NCBI RefSeq assembly: GCF_020734105.1
Contig: NZ_JAJAFR010000005.1
Coordinates: forward strand, 186,001 to 250,000
From: Alkalihalobacillus deserti
Lineage (GTDB): Bacteria > Bacillota > Bacilli > Bacillales > Bacillaceae_D
Direction: 5' to 3'
DNA length: 64,000 bases
Shown one piece after another: positions 1 through 12,287 of the stretch (positions within the stretch are counted from its first letter, which is position 1; each line of letters starts with the position of its first letter). The notes beneath the pieces were generated by a model, which was not told the origin of the DNA, did no database searches, and saw only the letters and a program-made list of their open reading frames with translations. The translations under genes and the position numbers were made by a program.

Positions 1-87
1 GCTAACCTGAATAGGATCAATCATTCAAGGAACATTCTTTCATATAGGTTAACTCGGTTTAGTTTTGCGAAAAGGTGGTGAAAATAA

Positions 88-945
<858 letters not shown>

Positions 946-1075
946 ATGATTTGCTAGGTTTAGTTGGTGAAAGTCTAACCTGAACCTAAATGTTTAGGAT
1001 GGTCGCTCTTTTGTGAGAAAGACTGTTAAAAACAAGAACTGAATAAAATTTTAATTCGCATTAGTACCTGAATAG

Positions 1076-2500
<1,425 letters not shown>

Positions 2501-2504
2501 TTGC

Positions 2505-2535
2505 TACGCTTAGATAAGGAGATCAGGTCTCCTTA
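2505..2535 (+). terminator. Hairpin directly after atpD
   Basis: GATAAGGAGA and TCTCCTTATC form a perfect 10-bp stem with a 5-base loop. No T-tract follows, so it may be an mRNA-processing or stability hairpin rather than a true terminator; atpC must still be transcribed. Confidence 0.5.
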
Positions 2536-2554
2536 TCCAAAGCTGTGTAATGGC

Positions 2555-3080
<526 letters not shown>

Positions 3081-3088
3081 CGACAAAG

Positions 3089-3150
3089 TAAGACATAATT
3101 CTTGTAATTTTATCAATAGATAAGATTCTTGAAATATGTCTTATTTTTTT
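3089..3150 (+). terminator. Terminator of the atp operon
   Basis: TAAGACATA at 3089-3097 pairs with TATGTCTTA at 3135-3143, followed by a run of T. The long loop itself has minor inverted repeats. Confidence 0.7.
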
Positions 3151-3319
3151 TACAAAAAAAGTAAGCGCTATTTTAGTGAAAATAAGTCCGAACAACTAGA
3201 AAATCACACATTTCTCCTATAGATTTTTTATTTTTAATCAGTTATGATGGAAAATGGGCTGATTTCTGATAATAAAAATGAAATAAGCCTAGTCTAAGCT
3301 GATCAGCGGTAAGGGAGTA

Positions 3320-3562
3320 ATGACAATGTTCGACGGATTTGGACAACAAGCGGTTATACATATCGTAGCAAGTGTCTTTTTCTTGGCTGTTACATGGTGG
3401 GCATTACAATCTTTTCGATTTGATCTATTTGTCAAAGAACCAAATAGCCCGAAGGCAAAGCTTTTAATGATAATCGTAACGATTGCCATTGCCCAGTTGC
3501 TTAGTTCATTTTTTCTTGACTATCTTAACTCATCACAAATGCTTCGTTATTTGTGGGAGTAG
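3320..3562 (+). CDS. DUF1146 family membrane protein (YwzB-like)
   Basis: 80-residue protein with two hydrophobic segments (about residues 10-27 and 47-66) and the Trp-Trp-Ala-Leu core seen in the DUF1146/YwzB family. It sits between atpC and ywmB exactly as ywzB does in B. subtilis. The start ATG is preceded by AAGGGAG; a second Met two codons later is also possible. No biochemical function is known for the family. Confidence 0.8.
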   Translation: MTMFDGFGQQAVIHIVASVFFLAVTWWALQSFRFDLFVKEPNSPKAKLLMIIVTIAIAQLLSSFFLDYLNSSQMLRYLWE

Positions 3563-3655
3563 AGTTTTGTCGAGGAATGACTACAACTTCCATGTATGCA
3601 GAACCTCCTCTTGGTAAAAATGATAGTAATAACGTTTTCTTGGGAGGAGAACAAA

Positions 3656-4414
3656 ATGGTTGCATGGAGAATAGTTGTATTCGGTTTAGTTTTTTCAATA
3701 GTAGGGTATGCACATGTTCAAGGGGCTAATGATGTTCCAACTTATCAACAACCATTATACGAGTTTTATCAACTCGTTGAAAAAAGTGAAGACATGAAGC
3801 TTAACGAGTGGAGAATTCGTTTGAGAGATGAGCGAGTTCACGCAAAAGTTTCTACGAAAAAGGATTTTATCAATTTTGCTTCTTCATTTGAAAAGAATGG
3901 TTGGGGAAAAATGTCTCTTACAACAGAGGGAACAGAATGGAAGGCGCACTTTACATATGTAAGACCAAGTGGAATTACGGAATCATTACAATTTTTTGTT
4001 TATCCAACACCAAGCCAGAATGGATCAACTCACCTAGTTACTTACGAGGTGTTTGGCACAAATGGATCTGTAATTGAATCTAATATAGTAGATGAATTAG
4101 TCGAGGAACGAATCCATGAATTAGACATGGAAGATTCCACAACATACGTTCAGATTCAAGCAAATGACAGGTCAACATCAAAGGATATTGAAAAAAGGGC
4201 GCAAGCATGGATTCATCAGTTAGGTGCAGAAACGGTAGAAGCACTGAAAGAAGAGTCGTTTGTCTCATATTCCGCTTATAACCCTGACTGGACACCATAT
4301 ATTGAAACAAATGGTACGAGAATGAATATCCAAGTCGCAATTAGAGAAAAGCAAGGAATGGGCACAGGAACAACGTTGACAATAGGAACGCCGATTATTA
4401 CTACTGAATATTGA
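3656..4414 (+). CDS. ywmB: YwmB-family secreted protein
   Basis: 252 residues from the ATG that follows GGGAGGAGAAC; an in-frame ATG 60 bases upstream lacks a ribosome site. The N-terminus is a signal peptide or membrane anchor (VVFGLVFSIVGYAHVQGA). The rest is the mixed alpha/beta YwmB domain, annotated elsewhere as 'TATA-box binding' from fold similarity only. The identification rests mainly on its place between the DUF1146 gene and murAA. Function unknown. Confidence 0.75.
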   Translation: MVAWRIVVFGLVFSIVGYAHVQGANDVPTYQQPLYEFYQLVEKSEDMKLNEWRIRLRDERVHAKVSTKKDFINFASSFEKNGWGKMSLTTEGTEWKAHFTYVRPSGITESLQFFVYPTPSQNGSTHLVTYEVFGTNGSVIESNIVDELVEERIHELDMEDSTTYVQIQANDRSTSKDIEKRAQAWIHQLGAETVEALKEESFVSYSAYNPDWTPYIETNGTRMNIQVAIREKQGMGTGTTLTIGTPIITTEY

Positions 4415-4456
4415 TGATAGAGAAGAGACTATAATTTAGACGCGGAGGGGAATACG

Positions 4457-5782
4457 TTGGAAAAAATTATTGTCCGGGGTGGCAATCAGCTACGCGGCAC
4501 TGTTAAGGTAGACGGCGCTAAAAACGCAGTCCTACCTGTAATTGCTGCATCAATCCTAGCAGGCCGCGGCACAAGCCATATATATGATGTGCCAAAATTG
4601 GCAGATGTATACACGATGAAAGAAGTTCTTAAAAACTTGAACATTAAAGTTGATTATAAAGACGGAGCCTTTCAAGTGAACGCTTGTGACACGTTAAAGA
4701 CAGAAGCACCATTTGAGTATGTAAGGAAGATGAGAGCTTCATTTCTCGTCATGGGACCACTTCTTGCTCGTGTAGGGAAAGCGAGAATCGCATTACCTGG
4801 AGGTTGTGCGATTGGATCACGTCCAATTGATCAACATTTAAAAGGGTTCGAGGCAATGGGAGCAACAGTTGAGATCGGAAATGGATTTATTGAAGCACGT
4901 ATTGATGGACGTTTACAAGGTGCGAAAATTTATTTAGACTTCCCAAGTGTTGGAGCAACGGAGAATATTATGATGGCCGCTACAATGGCTAAAGGTACAA
5001 CAATCATTGAGAATGCTGCAGAGGAACCAGAAATTGTCTGCGTAGCAAACTATTTAAATGCAATGGGAGCAAAGGTTCGCGGTGCTGGTACCGGCGAAAT
5101 CCGTATTGAAGGTGTCGAAGAATTAGTCGGTGCTGAGCATACGGTCATTCCAGATCGAATTGAAGCAGGAACATTTATGGTTGCGGCAGCGATGACTCAA
5201 GGTGACATTATTGTTGAAGGTGCAACACCTGAACACTTACGTCCCTTAATTGCAAAAATGGGAGAAATGGGCGTTTATATCGAAGAAGTGGAAAATGGAA
5301 TACGCGTCGTTGGTCCGGAAATATTAAAGCCAGTAGATATTAAGACGATGCCGCACCCAGGATTTCCAACCGATATGCAAGCTCAAATGATGGCGCTCCT
5401 CCTACAAGCGCACGGAACAGGTGTCATCACAGAAACGGTATTTGAAAATCGCTACATGCATGTGGAAGAATTCCGCCGTATGAACTCCAACATTAAAATT
5501 GAAGGACGTTCAGCGATTGTTTCAGGTCCCAATAAGCTTCAAGGAGCAGAAGTAGCGGCTACCGACTTAAGAGCAGGCGCTGCCCTCATCTTAGCAGGAC
5601 TTGTTGCTGAAGGAATCACACGTGTAACAGAATTAATACACATCGACCGCGGCTATGTAGATCTAGCAAAAAAACTGCAAGCCCTAGGAGCCGATATCGA
5701 ACGTGTTGAAGAAGAGGTAGAAGAAGAAATCGAAAACCTCGACGCACCAGCACCACTACATTTGAAATCGAATTTAGTGTAA
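4457..5782 (+). CDS. murAA: UDP-N-acetylglucosamine 1-carboxyvinyltransferase
   Basis: Transfers enolpyruvate from PEP to UDP-GlcNAc, the first committed step of peptidoglycan synthesis, in the cytoplasm. 441 residues begin at a TTG with a GGAGGGG site. The active-site loop [10 protein letters not shown] places the fosfomycin-target cysteine at residue 117, and the KN pair is at residues 22-23. The C-terminus carries a Glu-rich extension ([11 protein letters not shown]). The position upstream of spoIID matches B. subtilis murAA. The last two codons and the stop are part of a 21-bp perfect inverted repeat. Confidence 0.97.
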   Translation: MEKIIVRGGNQLRGTVKVDGAKNAVLPVIAASILAGRGTSHIYDVPKLADVYTMKEVLKNLNIKVDYKDGAFQVNACDTLKTEAPFEYVRKMRASFLVMGPLLARVGKARIALPGGCAIGSRPIDQHLKGFEAMGATVEIGNGFIEARIDGRLQGAKIYLDFPSVGATENIMMAATMAKGTTIIENAAEEPEIVCVANYLNAMGAKVRGAGTGEIRIEGVEELVGAEHTVIPDRIEAGTFMVAAAMTQGDIIVEGATPEHLRPLIAKMGEMGVYIEEVENGIRVVGPEILKPVDIKTMPHPGFPTDMQAQMMALLLQAHGTGVITETVFENRYMHVEEFRRMNSNIKIEGRSAIVSGPNKLQGAEVAATDLRAGAALILAGLVAEGITRVTELIHIDRGYVDLAKKLQALGADIERVEEEVEEEIENLDAPAPLHLKSNLV

Positions 5783-5823
5783 AGGTAAAAAGGTCGCTTT
5801 TTACCTTTTTACCTTTACACTAA
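5774..5823 (+). terminator. Hairpin containing the murAA stop codon
   Basis: 5774-5794 and 5803-5823 are perfect 21-base reverse complements with an 8-base loop. The left arm begins inside the last codons of murAA and includes its TAA. The right arm leads straight into intergenic repeat copy 2. There is no classical T-tract, only TTTTT within the loop and arm. Confidence 0.75.
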
Positions 5824-5926
5824 GCAGTGAGCGGAGCCGTTGCCATGTTTTAAGCCATTTCGAGCGATCTTCTCGAAAAGGCGCGCAACGAGTGGAGCCA
5901 CTGCAAATACATGGCTTAACGAATTA
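5821..5926 (+). repeat. Intergenic structured repeat, copy 2 (after murAA)
   Basis: Contains AAGCAGTGAGCGGAGCCGTT and GCCATGTTTTAAGCC, then a stem TTCGAG/CTCGAA with a short loop, then GGCGCGCAACG. These landmarks recur after mbl and flhO in the same order. About 105 bp long. Confidence 0.75.
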
Positions 5927-5933
5927 CTACGAG

Positions 5934-6014
5934 AAAAAAAGGTCGGTCTTTAATGGGCACTGAAAAAGGTGAAAATCGTACCTTTTTCAGTGCCCTCGGT
6001 CTTTGACCTTTTTT
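5934..6014 (+). terminator. Terminator interrupted by a second hairpin
   Basis: The outer terminator arms AAAAAAAGGTC (5934-5944) and GACCTTTTTT (6005-6014) enclose a perfect 16-bp hairpin (5955-5970 with 5980-5995). The inner hairpin is bordered by direct copies of TCGGTCTTT at 5943-5951 and 5996-6004. Removing one copy and the hairpin leaves an ordinary terminator. Confidence 0.7.
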
Positions 6015-6159
6015 GCGTTTACACGCCAAGCTGTTGAGATTATTCTCAACAGCTTTATTTGTATGTTTTACACAGTTTTCCCTTATTAGAAGCTGTTCTA
6101 TTTCAAGCCGAGCCTCATATAATTTCTTAAAGAGAAAAATCAACAAATGGAGGACTGAC

Positions 6160-7185
6160 ATGAAGAGACTTCTAATTGTAGCAACTATTTTATGCACGGT
6201 CGTACTCATTATTCCAACAATGCTCGTCCTTTTTATTTCAGAACCTACAGAAAGTACAACTACTACGGTTCGAACGGTTGCGCTTGAACAGCCGAAACAA
6301 GGCTGGAGTTATAATCCAGAAGACGATGTGGCAATAGCTGTTTTCCGCTCACAATCGGAGCAAATTGAAAATGTTCCACTTGAAAAATACGTAATGGGTG
6401 TTGTGGCCTCTGAAATGCATCCGAACTTTGAAATGGAAGCATTAAAGGCCCAAGCTCTTACAGCGCGTACATACATGCTTAAACATATCCTCCAACCAAG
6501 AGACGTACAGCTTCCAGAAGGAGCCATGGTGACGGACACAGTGAGCCACCAAGTTTATAGAAATGAAGCAGAATTAAAAGAAGAATGGGGCTCAAACTAC
6601 GACTTGTATATGGCTCGCATTCAAGAAGCTGTTCTGTCAACACAAGGTCAAGTACTAACATTTGATGGAGAGCCAATCGATGCCGCTTTCTTCTCAACGA
6701 GCAATGGCTATACAGAAAACTCTGAAGACTACTGGCAAAATGAATTCCCTTATTTAAGAAGTGTGGAAAGTCCATGGGATCAATCTTCCCCGCGCTTTAG
6801 TGCCGAGAAGATAATGACCGTTTCAGAGTTTCAACAAAAGTTAGGCGTATCCCTGCCTGAAGATGGTTCTCTTGGAACGATATCAGAGCGGACAGACGGT
6901 GGTCGTGTAGCAAAGGTGGTTATTAACGGAACAAAATTAAGCGGGCGCCAGGTTCGTGATAAATTAGGTCTCGATTCATCTGACTTTCAGTGGCAACGCC
7001 AAGGGCAGCAAATCACCATTCAAACAAGAGGGTGGGGTCACGGTGTTGGCATGAGCCAATACGGGGCGGACGGCATGGCGAAAGAAGGAAAAACGTATGA
7101 AGATATTCTTACTCATTACTATCAAGGAATTAAGATCGAAGGCCTTGACCCGTACGTAGCGAAAATGACAGCAAAAGCTAATTAA
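6160..7185 (+). CDS. spoIID: Stage II sporulation protein D, septal peptidoglycan hydrolase
   Basis: Lytic transglycosylase of the engulfment machinery, acting with SpoIIM and SpoIIP in the mother-cell membrane. The ATG follows GGAGG and gives 341 residues; an in-frame upstream extension lacks a ribosome site. Residues 1-24 form an N-terminal anchor. The SpoIID domain shows LEKYVMGVVASEMHPNFEME, with the catalytic Glu in the ASEM segment, and the C-terminal RGWGHGVGMSQYGADGMA motif. It lies between murAA and spoIIQ as in B. subtilis. Sigma-E control is expected from family knowledge; no promoter was assigned. Confidence 0.95.
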   Translation: MKRLLIVATILCTVVLIIPTMLVLFISEPTESTTTTVRTVALEQPKQGWSYNPEDDVAIAVFRSQSEQIENVPLEKYVMGVVASEMHPNFEMEALKAQALTARTYMLKHILQPRDVQLPEGAMVTDTVSHQVYRNEAELKEEWGSNYDLYMARIQEAVLSTQGQVLTFDGEPIDAAFFSTSNGYTENSEDYWQNEFPYLRSVESPWDQSSPRFSAEKIMTVSEFQQKLGVSLPEDGSLGTISERTDGGRVAKVVINGTKLSGRQVRDKLGLDSSDFQWQRQGQQITIQTRGWGHGVGMSQYGADGMAKEGKTYEDILTHYYQGIKIEGLDPYVAKMTAKAN

Positions 7186-7194
7186 AGTATCCGC

Positions 7195-7230
7195 AAAGCC
7201 CCAAGGACAGGATGTACCTTGGGGCTTTAA
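7195..7230 (+). terminator. Terminator after spoIID
   Basis: AAAGCCCCAAGG (7195-7206) pairs with CCTTGGGGCTTT (7217-7228), 12 bp perfect. The rest of the 458-base spacer up to spoIIQ shows no gene that I can support. Confidence 0.85.
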
Positions 7231-7643
7231 TTGTAGAAGCGTTTGTTTGAATGAAGGAGTTCGCTATGACCATCTAAACTTTGCTTTAACTGTAGGTTTT
7301 TGTTTAAAAAAATGATCTCGCTGTTAGATCGACAGTTTCACTCGAAGATAGCTTCATTTAGTTGCAGAATAAAGTGGTTGATTATTGAATAGACCATTAA
7401 CCCGCTTAAGCTTCCAATTTCCACTAGACCTTTCCCAAACTCGTACACCAGAACTGAAATCTCCAACCCCAGTAAGCTATCAAGATCCCCTCATTCTCCC
7501 AAAAAATAAGTGTCATCAAAAAGGGAAATTACTGATCGATGCATAAAACAAACCCATTTGTCGAAAACTAATTTAAAAAATTTTTTTCGAATATGTATAG
7601 ATTACCAGTAATCTGATCACAATGATTGCAGAGGTGATGAGAA

Positions 7644-8576
7644 ATGAGAGAAGAAGAAAACAAACGCTCTTCTAAATCTGAAGAAAAATCATTAAATGTT
7701 AAAAGTCTGTTACGTAAACGTTGGTTGCTACCTGCCTTGTATTTAGTTGCGGCTGCTGGGGTATTAAGTGCTGTATTCATTATGCAAGGTCAAGACGAAT
7801 CTGCAGCTCCACAAGACAGCGTGGAGGTCACAGATCCAAGTCAAGCGGGGAATGCTTTTCCGTATGGTGAGAATGCCGTACAAGTAACGGCGTCATCAGA
7901 GATTATCAAAATGCCAGTTGTGAATGAAGAAGAAACAACTGTCGTTGGCTATTTCTATGATGTCAATGGAACACCTGAGGAACAGCAAGAAGCTCTTGTA
8001 TACTACAATAATACGTATTTCCCGAATAAAGGTATGGATTTTGCACATACCGATGGAGAAAGCTTTGATGCAGCGGCTGCTTTAAGCGGTACAGTCGTAA
8101 AAGCTGAGAAAGACTCGTTACTAGGTTATGTAGTTGAAATCTCACATGAGAATGGTGTTGTTACGCACTACCACAGTTTAGAAACAGTTGAAGTGGAAGA
8201 GGGAGCAACGGTTCAGCAAGGCGATGTACTTGGCCGTGCAGGACGCAATAGCTACAATACAGATGCTGGAATTCATATTCACTTTGAAATCCGTCAAGAC
8301 GGTATAGCGGTGAATCCAAATGATGTATTCCAACAACCAATAGATTCTGTGAGAGATATTGCGGATGAGCAAGACAAGGAAAAGTCAGCGGATGAGCAAG
8401 ACAAAGAAAAACCAGCAGATGAGCAAGACAAGGAAAAATCAGCAGATGAGCAAGAAAAAGAAAAGCCTGCTGAAGATGAAGGAAAAGAAGAAAATGGTGC
8501 AAGTGATGAAGAAGAAATAGCGCCAGAAGAAAACAATGAAGAAGACAAAGGTCAGCAACAAAGTGAATTAGGATAA
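7644..8576 (+). CDS. spoIIQ: Stage II sporulation protein SpoIIQ (M23-like)
   Basis: Forespore membrane protein that partners SpoIIIAH across the intermembrane space during engulfment. It has 310 residues: a basic cytoplasmic N-terminus, one membrane segment at about 32-48, a LytM/M23 domain at about 125-230, and an acidic tail. The zinc site looks incomplete: the first His of the usual HxxxD is replaced in NKGMDFA, while HIHFE is kept, as expected for a structural rather than catalytic LytM domain. The tail has tandem units of about 10 residues (ADEQDKEKSA type) not normal for SpoIIQ. It is flanked by a decayed operon downstream. Confidence 0.92.
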   Translation: MREEENKRSSKSEEKSLNVKSLLRKRWLLPALYLVAAAGVLSAVFIMQGQDESAAPQDSVEVTDPSQAGNAFPYGENAVQVTASSEIIKMPVVNEEETTVVGYFYDVNGTPEEQQEALVYYNNTYFPNKGMDFAHTDGESFDAAAALSGTVVKAEKDSLLGYVVEISHENGVVTHYHSLETVEVEEGATVQQGDVLGRAGRNSYNTDAGIHIHFEIRQDGIAVNPNDVFQQPIDSVRDIADEQDKEKSADEQDKEKPADEQDKEKSADEQEKEKPAEDEGKEENGASDEEEIAPEENNEEDKGQQQSELG

Positions 8577-8584
8577 TTAGATCA

Positions 8585-8636
8585 AAAGGCTAACTCTACG
8601 TAGTGTCGAAAACTACTTACGAGTTAGTCTTTTTTT
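8585..8636 (+). terminator. Terminator after spoIIQ
   Basis: GGCTAACTC and GAGTTAGTC arms with an inner ACGTAGT/ACTAC pairing, followed by a run of seven T. Confidence 0.85.
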
Positions 8637-8639
8637 GAT

Positions 8640-9025
8640 ATTGGAATATATTGACATCTATTTGAAGATTTGAAATAATGAGACTTGCAAACGATAAGTA
8701 GGTTGATAAAACTTCTTTTTTTCTTCATTACAAATGATAACGCTTTCATGTTTTGTACATCTGAAAGGAGGAATCTATGTGCTTTATCTATTTTTATTAA
8801 TCACGCTTGTCTCGGTTATCTTTACCTTGCGTCTAACTGAGGTAGTCGGATGACCAGCAGGAAAACAACTATCTCTTTAACAGACCGACTGTTCAGTATG
8901 TACGTAGTGCAAACAGGGAAAACAGAAGCAATGCTAAATACACGCTATGTATTTTTTCTAAGTGCTTACCTTGGTTGGTGACCATTATTCTATCTTATTT
9001 CTATACCACTCATTGGGACCTCAAC
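8640..9025. other. Spacer with possible degenerate coding remnants
   Basis: After the spoIIQ terminator there is a GAAAGGAGG-like site at about 8763-8771 followed by a short hydrophobic reading frame that soon stops. I could not assign it to a family. Given the decayed genes immediately downstream, it is probably the eroded 5' end of the same operon. Confidence 0.35.
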
Positions 9026-9289
9026 ATGAAAGCTGAAAAGCGAAAACTTGAAAGACGTTACCAATCTTGTTATTATCTTCAACCACAGCAAGTGAGCACA
9101 TAGTTGGTGGATTTTTTTACGATCATGGGAATGCCTGCTCATTATTATATGGGTGCTCAAGGGGCGATAGTAACATTTGTTATCTTACTTTTTGCAAGCG
9201 CTATCATTAGTGACAATATTGATAAAAAGTTTGGGATTGATGATGTCCACAATACAAGAGTGAGTTCAGGTAAAGTACTAGATCACTAA
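9026..9289 (+). pseudogene. DUF4212 symporter small-subunit remnant
   Basis: The C-terminal half matches the DUF4212 family (the small subunit paired with VC_2705-type sodium:solute symporters): PAHYYMGAQGAIVTFVILLF, then DNIDKKFGIDD. Upstream in the same frame an apparent N-terminus (MKAEKRKLERRYQS) is cut by a TAG at 9101, and the expected first membrane segment is missing. It directly precedes the broken symporter gene, the normal partner order. Non-functional as it stands. Confidence 0.75.
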
Positions 9290-9318
9290 AAATAGATGAT
9301 TGATAGGGGGTTACACAT

Positions 9319-10566
9319 ATGGATCAGCAAACAATTGTATCGGTACTACTTATCTTGGCAACATTTGGACTTTATATTGGTATTTCAATTTTCAATCGAG
9401 CAAAAGCAACCTCGGACTTTTACGTAGCGATTCGCGGTGTTCCACCGTTTTAGCGCAATACCTGATTCTTATTATTGCTTACATTATACCGATCGTGTTC
9501 ATGTCACTTCAAATTACGAGTAACCCACTCCCATGGCTGACATACGGTAAGATCGTTAGTGAGCTAGGCGAGTTAGACAGAGCGCTTGGAATTTCCGAGT
9601 ACTTTGCGCCATTTACCGAAAGTGATAAATCTCAGTTCATCGCGTTAATGTTCACGTTAATGGTTGGTACAGCTGCTCTTCCTCATGTTATCGTTCGTTT
9701 CTATACGGTAACAACGATGAAAGCTGCTCGTTGGAGCGGAGCATGGGCACTAGTCTTTATTGCGCTTCTTTATTTATCAGCTCCGGCTTATGCGGCGTTC
9801 TCTCGTTTCATTTTAATGACTCGTGTTGCTGGGCAACCACTTGATCAACTGCCGGCTTGGACAGATACGTGGGTTAACACAGGCAAGTTACAGCTTGCTG
9901 ATGGCAATGGAGATGGCATTTTACAATGGACTGAAATTATCATCTCAAACGATATCGTCGTCATGGCGACTCCAGAACTTAGGTGTATTTGTTATTGGAT
10001 TAGTCGTAGCTGGTGCGATGGCAGCCGCGCTTTCTACAGCAGGTGGACTTCTAATTACGATATCATCTTCTTTCGCTCATGATATTTACTATCGCTTGAT
10101 GAACCCGAAGTCGAGCGATAAAAAACGACTAGCAGCTGGACGTTGGGCGATCGTTCTCTCGACGGTGGTTGCAGGTGCTGTAGCACTAGATCCGCCTGGG
10201 GTTATCACGCAAATTGTTGCTTGGGCGTTTGCTTTAGCCGGTGGAACCTTCTTCCCAGTCTTGTTGCTAGGTGTTTGGTGGAAGCGTGCAAACAAACAAG
10301 GGGCCATTGCCGGGATGTTGGTTGGCTTGACCGTGACCATTACGTACATCTTATTGGCTCGGAGTGGTATCACAATCTTTGGGATTAAAGATACAGGTGC
10401 AGGTTTAATTGGGGTTCCTATTAACTTGATTGTTACACTCTTAGTTTCATTGATGACAGCAACCCCATCGCAGAAGCTTCAAGATGATGTGGTTGACCTC
10501 CGTTATCCAGAGCAAATGAGCTACCGTGATGGAGAGGTTTGGATGGATGACGCAGCAGGAAAATAA
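9319..10566 (+). pseudogene. Sodium:solute symporter (acetate-type) remnant
   Basis: The start after a GGGGG site reads MDQQTIVSVLLILATFGLYI and SDFYVAIRGVPPF, the N-terminus of the SSS family (ActP/VC_2705 type). Then a stop and a large internal deletion remove several membrane segments. A second stretch runs from YLILIIAYIIPIVFMSLQIT through residues facing the substrate, followed by a frameshift near 9960 and a third stretch with GVFVIGLVVAGAMAAALSTA and FFPVLLLGVWWKRANKQGA. At least two independent lesions make it a pseudogene. The last part is still well conserved, so decay may be recent. Confidence 0.9.
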
Positions 10567-11757
10567 GTTTCACGATCAAATTCGTAAGCACCCTATGTTT
10601 GTTGGGCTTAGTGACTCTAAGCTTTGACGAGATCATTGTTGCTTGCGTCCTTAAACAGTATAAAAGGAATGAAAAACTGCTTTATTCAAAGACACCAAGA
10701 GAAGGACTTCTGCTTATCCTAAAAGGGATAGCAGAAGTTTTTGTTGCAGCTGGAGACTAACCATCGTTCTAATCAAAATCACCAGATGGAGGTCCTGGAG
10801 GTTTTACAAAAAGGAGATAAGGTTGGCTGACTTTTTAGGAGGAAAAACAGAAGAGCGCAAACGGTATGCGGTAGACGTTCAAGCAATCGAGGATGCAACC
10901 TGTTTTCACATTCCTTACCCGGTCATAGAAGATATGTGGGATGATCGAGTGGTCCGTGACTTTGTGTTAGAGCAAGTAACAATCCGCTTGCAAGACATCT
11001 ATCTATCGTTTGCCGAGCAAGTTCAATTAGCAAGTAACTAGGGAGGAGAGCGACCCGTTCATCAGGCGAGTTCGGTTGTCGTTTTGAATGATAATGATCA
11101 ATTAATTGGCATTATTACAGAGAAAGATCTAGTAGAAAAGGTGGTCGCAAAAGGTCTTGGTACAGGAACAGTTGCTCAAGATGTTATGACGCCACATCCT
11201 TTTATTATTTCCCAAGATGCTTATTACTACAAAGCGATGTCGAGTTTTTGATGAATGGATAAAACATTTACCCGTGATGGGTGGTGGTCGAGTCATTGGC
11301 ATGGTGACGTTTTCTGATTTATTACGAAAGAAAAATCATGGGACGATGGAATTGCTTCAAACTATTGAACAATCAACGTACGACACCATTCATGAATTGA
11401 AGCCGGCGATGTGAGAGGTGTTAGCTAATCTGAGTCAAGATGGTATTACGACTGTGCATACGCTGGATGTCATGACCAAACTATACGACCGCCTAGTGCG
11501 CCATGCTGTAGGATTAGCCGTTGGAGAGATCCACCTGTCTCGTTTACTTGGTATATGATGGGCAGTGTGGTCGTACAGAGCAATTTATGTTAACAGACTA
11601 TGACCGTTTTCTTGTTTATTCGGATCGAGAACCGAGTGAGCAAGTAGAAGTTGAATTATATTTTGAAAAACTAGGGAGTGAGATTGTTAGACATTTAGAG
11701 GCAGCTGGATATAAACGATGCCCTGATTTGATGATGACAAGTGAAGCTCAGTGGTGA
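10567..11757 (+). pseudogene. DUF294 nucleotidyltransferase/CBS-domain protein remnant
   Basis: Pieces in changing frames match the usual domain order of this family. First comes a cyclic-nucleotide-binding-like piece (REGLLLILKGIAEVFV, about 10690-10745), then its C-terminal part at 10823-11041. Two CBS pieces follow (LIGIITEKDLVEKVV and RVIGMVTFSDLLRKK). Last is a nucleotidyltransferase-like piece with GRTEQFMLTDYD at about 11570-11610. Stops and frameshifts separate them. The family commonly sits beside DUF4212 and acetate symporter genes, as it does here. Confidence 0.8.
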
Positions 11758-11813
11758 TGAGCGCTCAGAACCTGGCATGATCGCATGTGTTGGGCACTAA
11801 GAGCAACGAATGA

Positions 11814-11846
11814 AACTATCGTGCTCGTACTAGCACGATAGTTTTG
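11814..11846 (+). terminator. Terminator after the decayed DUF294 gene
   Basis: ACTATCGTGCT (11815-11825) pairs with AGCACGATAGT (11832-11842), followed by TTTTG. Still intact although the gene before it is broken. Confidence 0.75.
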
Positions 11847-11904
11847 TAATCACTGAAATGTTTAATTGTTTTGTTATTTCAATCGTTATTTATACTAGTC
11901 TTTT

Positions 11905-12190
11905 ATGAAAAAGGAAATTGGGCGACATCCGTATCGAGTCAATTTTCCTATTTGTCTAGATACACTTGATTTGATGAAATATTTAAGTCCGGCTCAGCAT
12001 ATGCTAGATTTAGAGATTTACGCGAGCAATTGGCTCTATAATCTACGGCAGGCATCAGGCGCTAGGCGATGCATTAACAATCGCTCATCTTTTCTGTAAG
12101 CTTTTATATCATCTTGAAGAACGTGGCAAAACGACGCTAGCTGACTTAATTGAGATTAGTCATATTAGTAAACGTCACACACAATTCTGA
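11905..12190 (+). pseudogene. DnaQ-like 3'-5' exonuclease C-terminal remnant
   Basis: Reads HPYRVNFPICLDTLDLMKYL and then, after a frameshift near 12055, ALGDALTIAHLFCKLLYHLE and ERGKTTLADLIEIS. This is the third exonuclease motif region (HxALxDA type) of DnaQ-like proteins that often follow DUF294 genes. The N-terminal two-thirds is absent. It ends about 100 bases before spoIIID. Confidence 0.65.
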
Positions 12191-12287
12191 AAAGTCAAGC
12201 CCGTCCTGATAAGAATATGGTATATCTGCGTGATCCCCCTAATAAACTGTACCAATCACCCAACACAGAATTAGGGAGGCGAGTCGT

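Noticed and set aside
3596..3655. Upstream extension of ywmB
   Set aside because: The added 20 residues lack a ribosome site, while the internal ATG has GGGAGGAG and begins a good signal peptide.
5916..6209. Minus-strand 97-codon frame across the murAA-spoIID spacer
   Set aside because: Runs through terminator hairpins and the spoIID start; no ribosome site.
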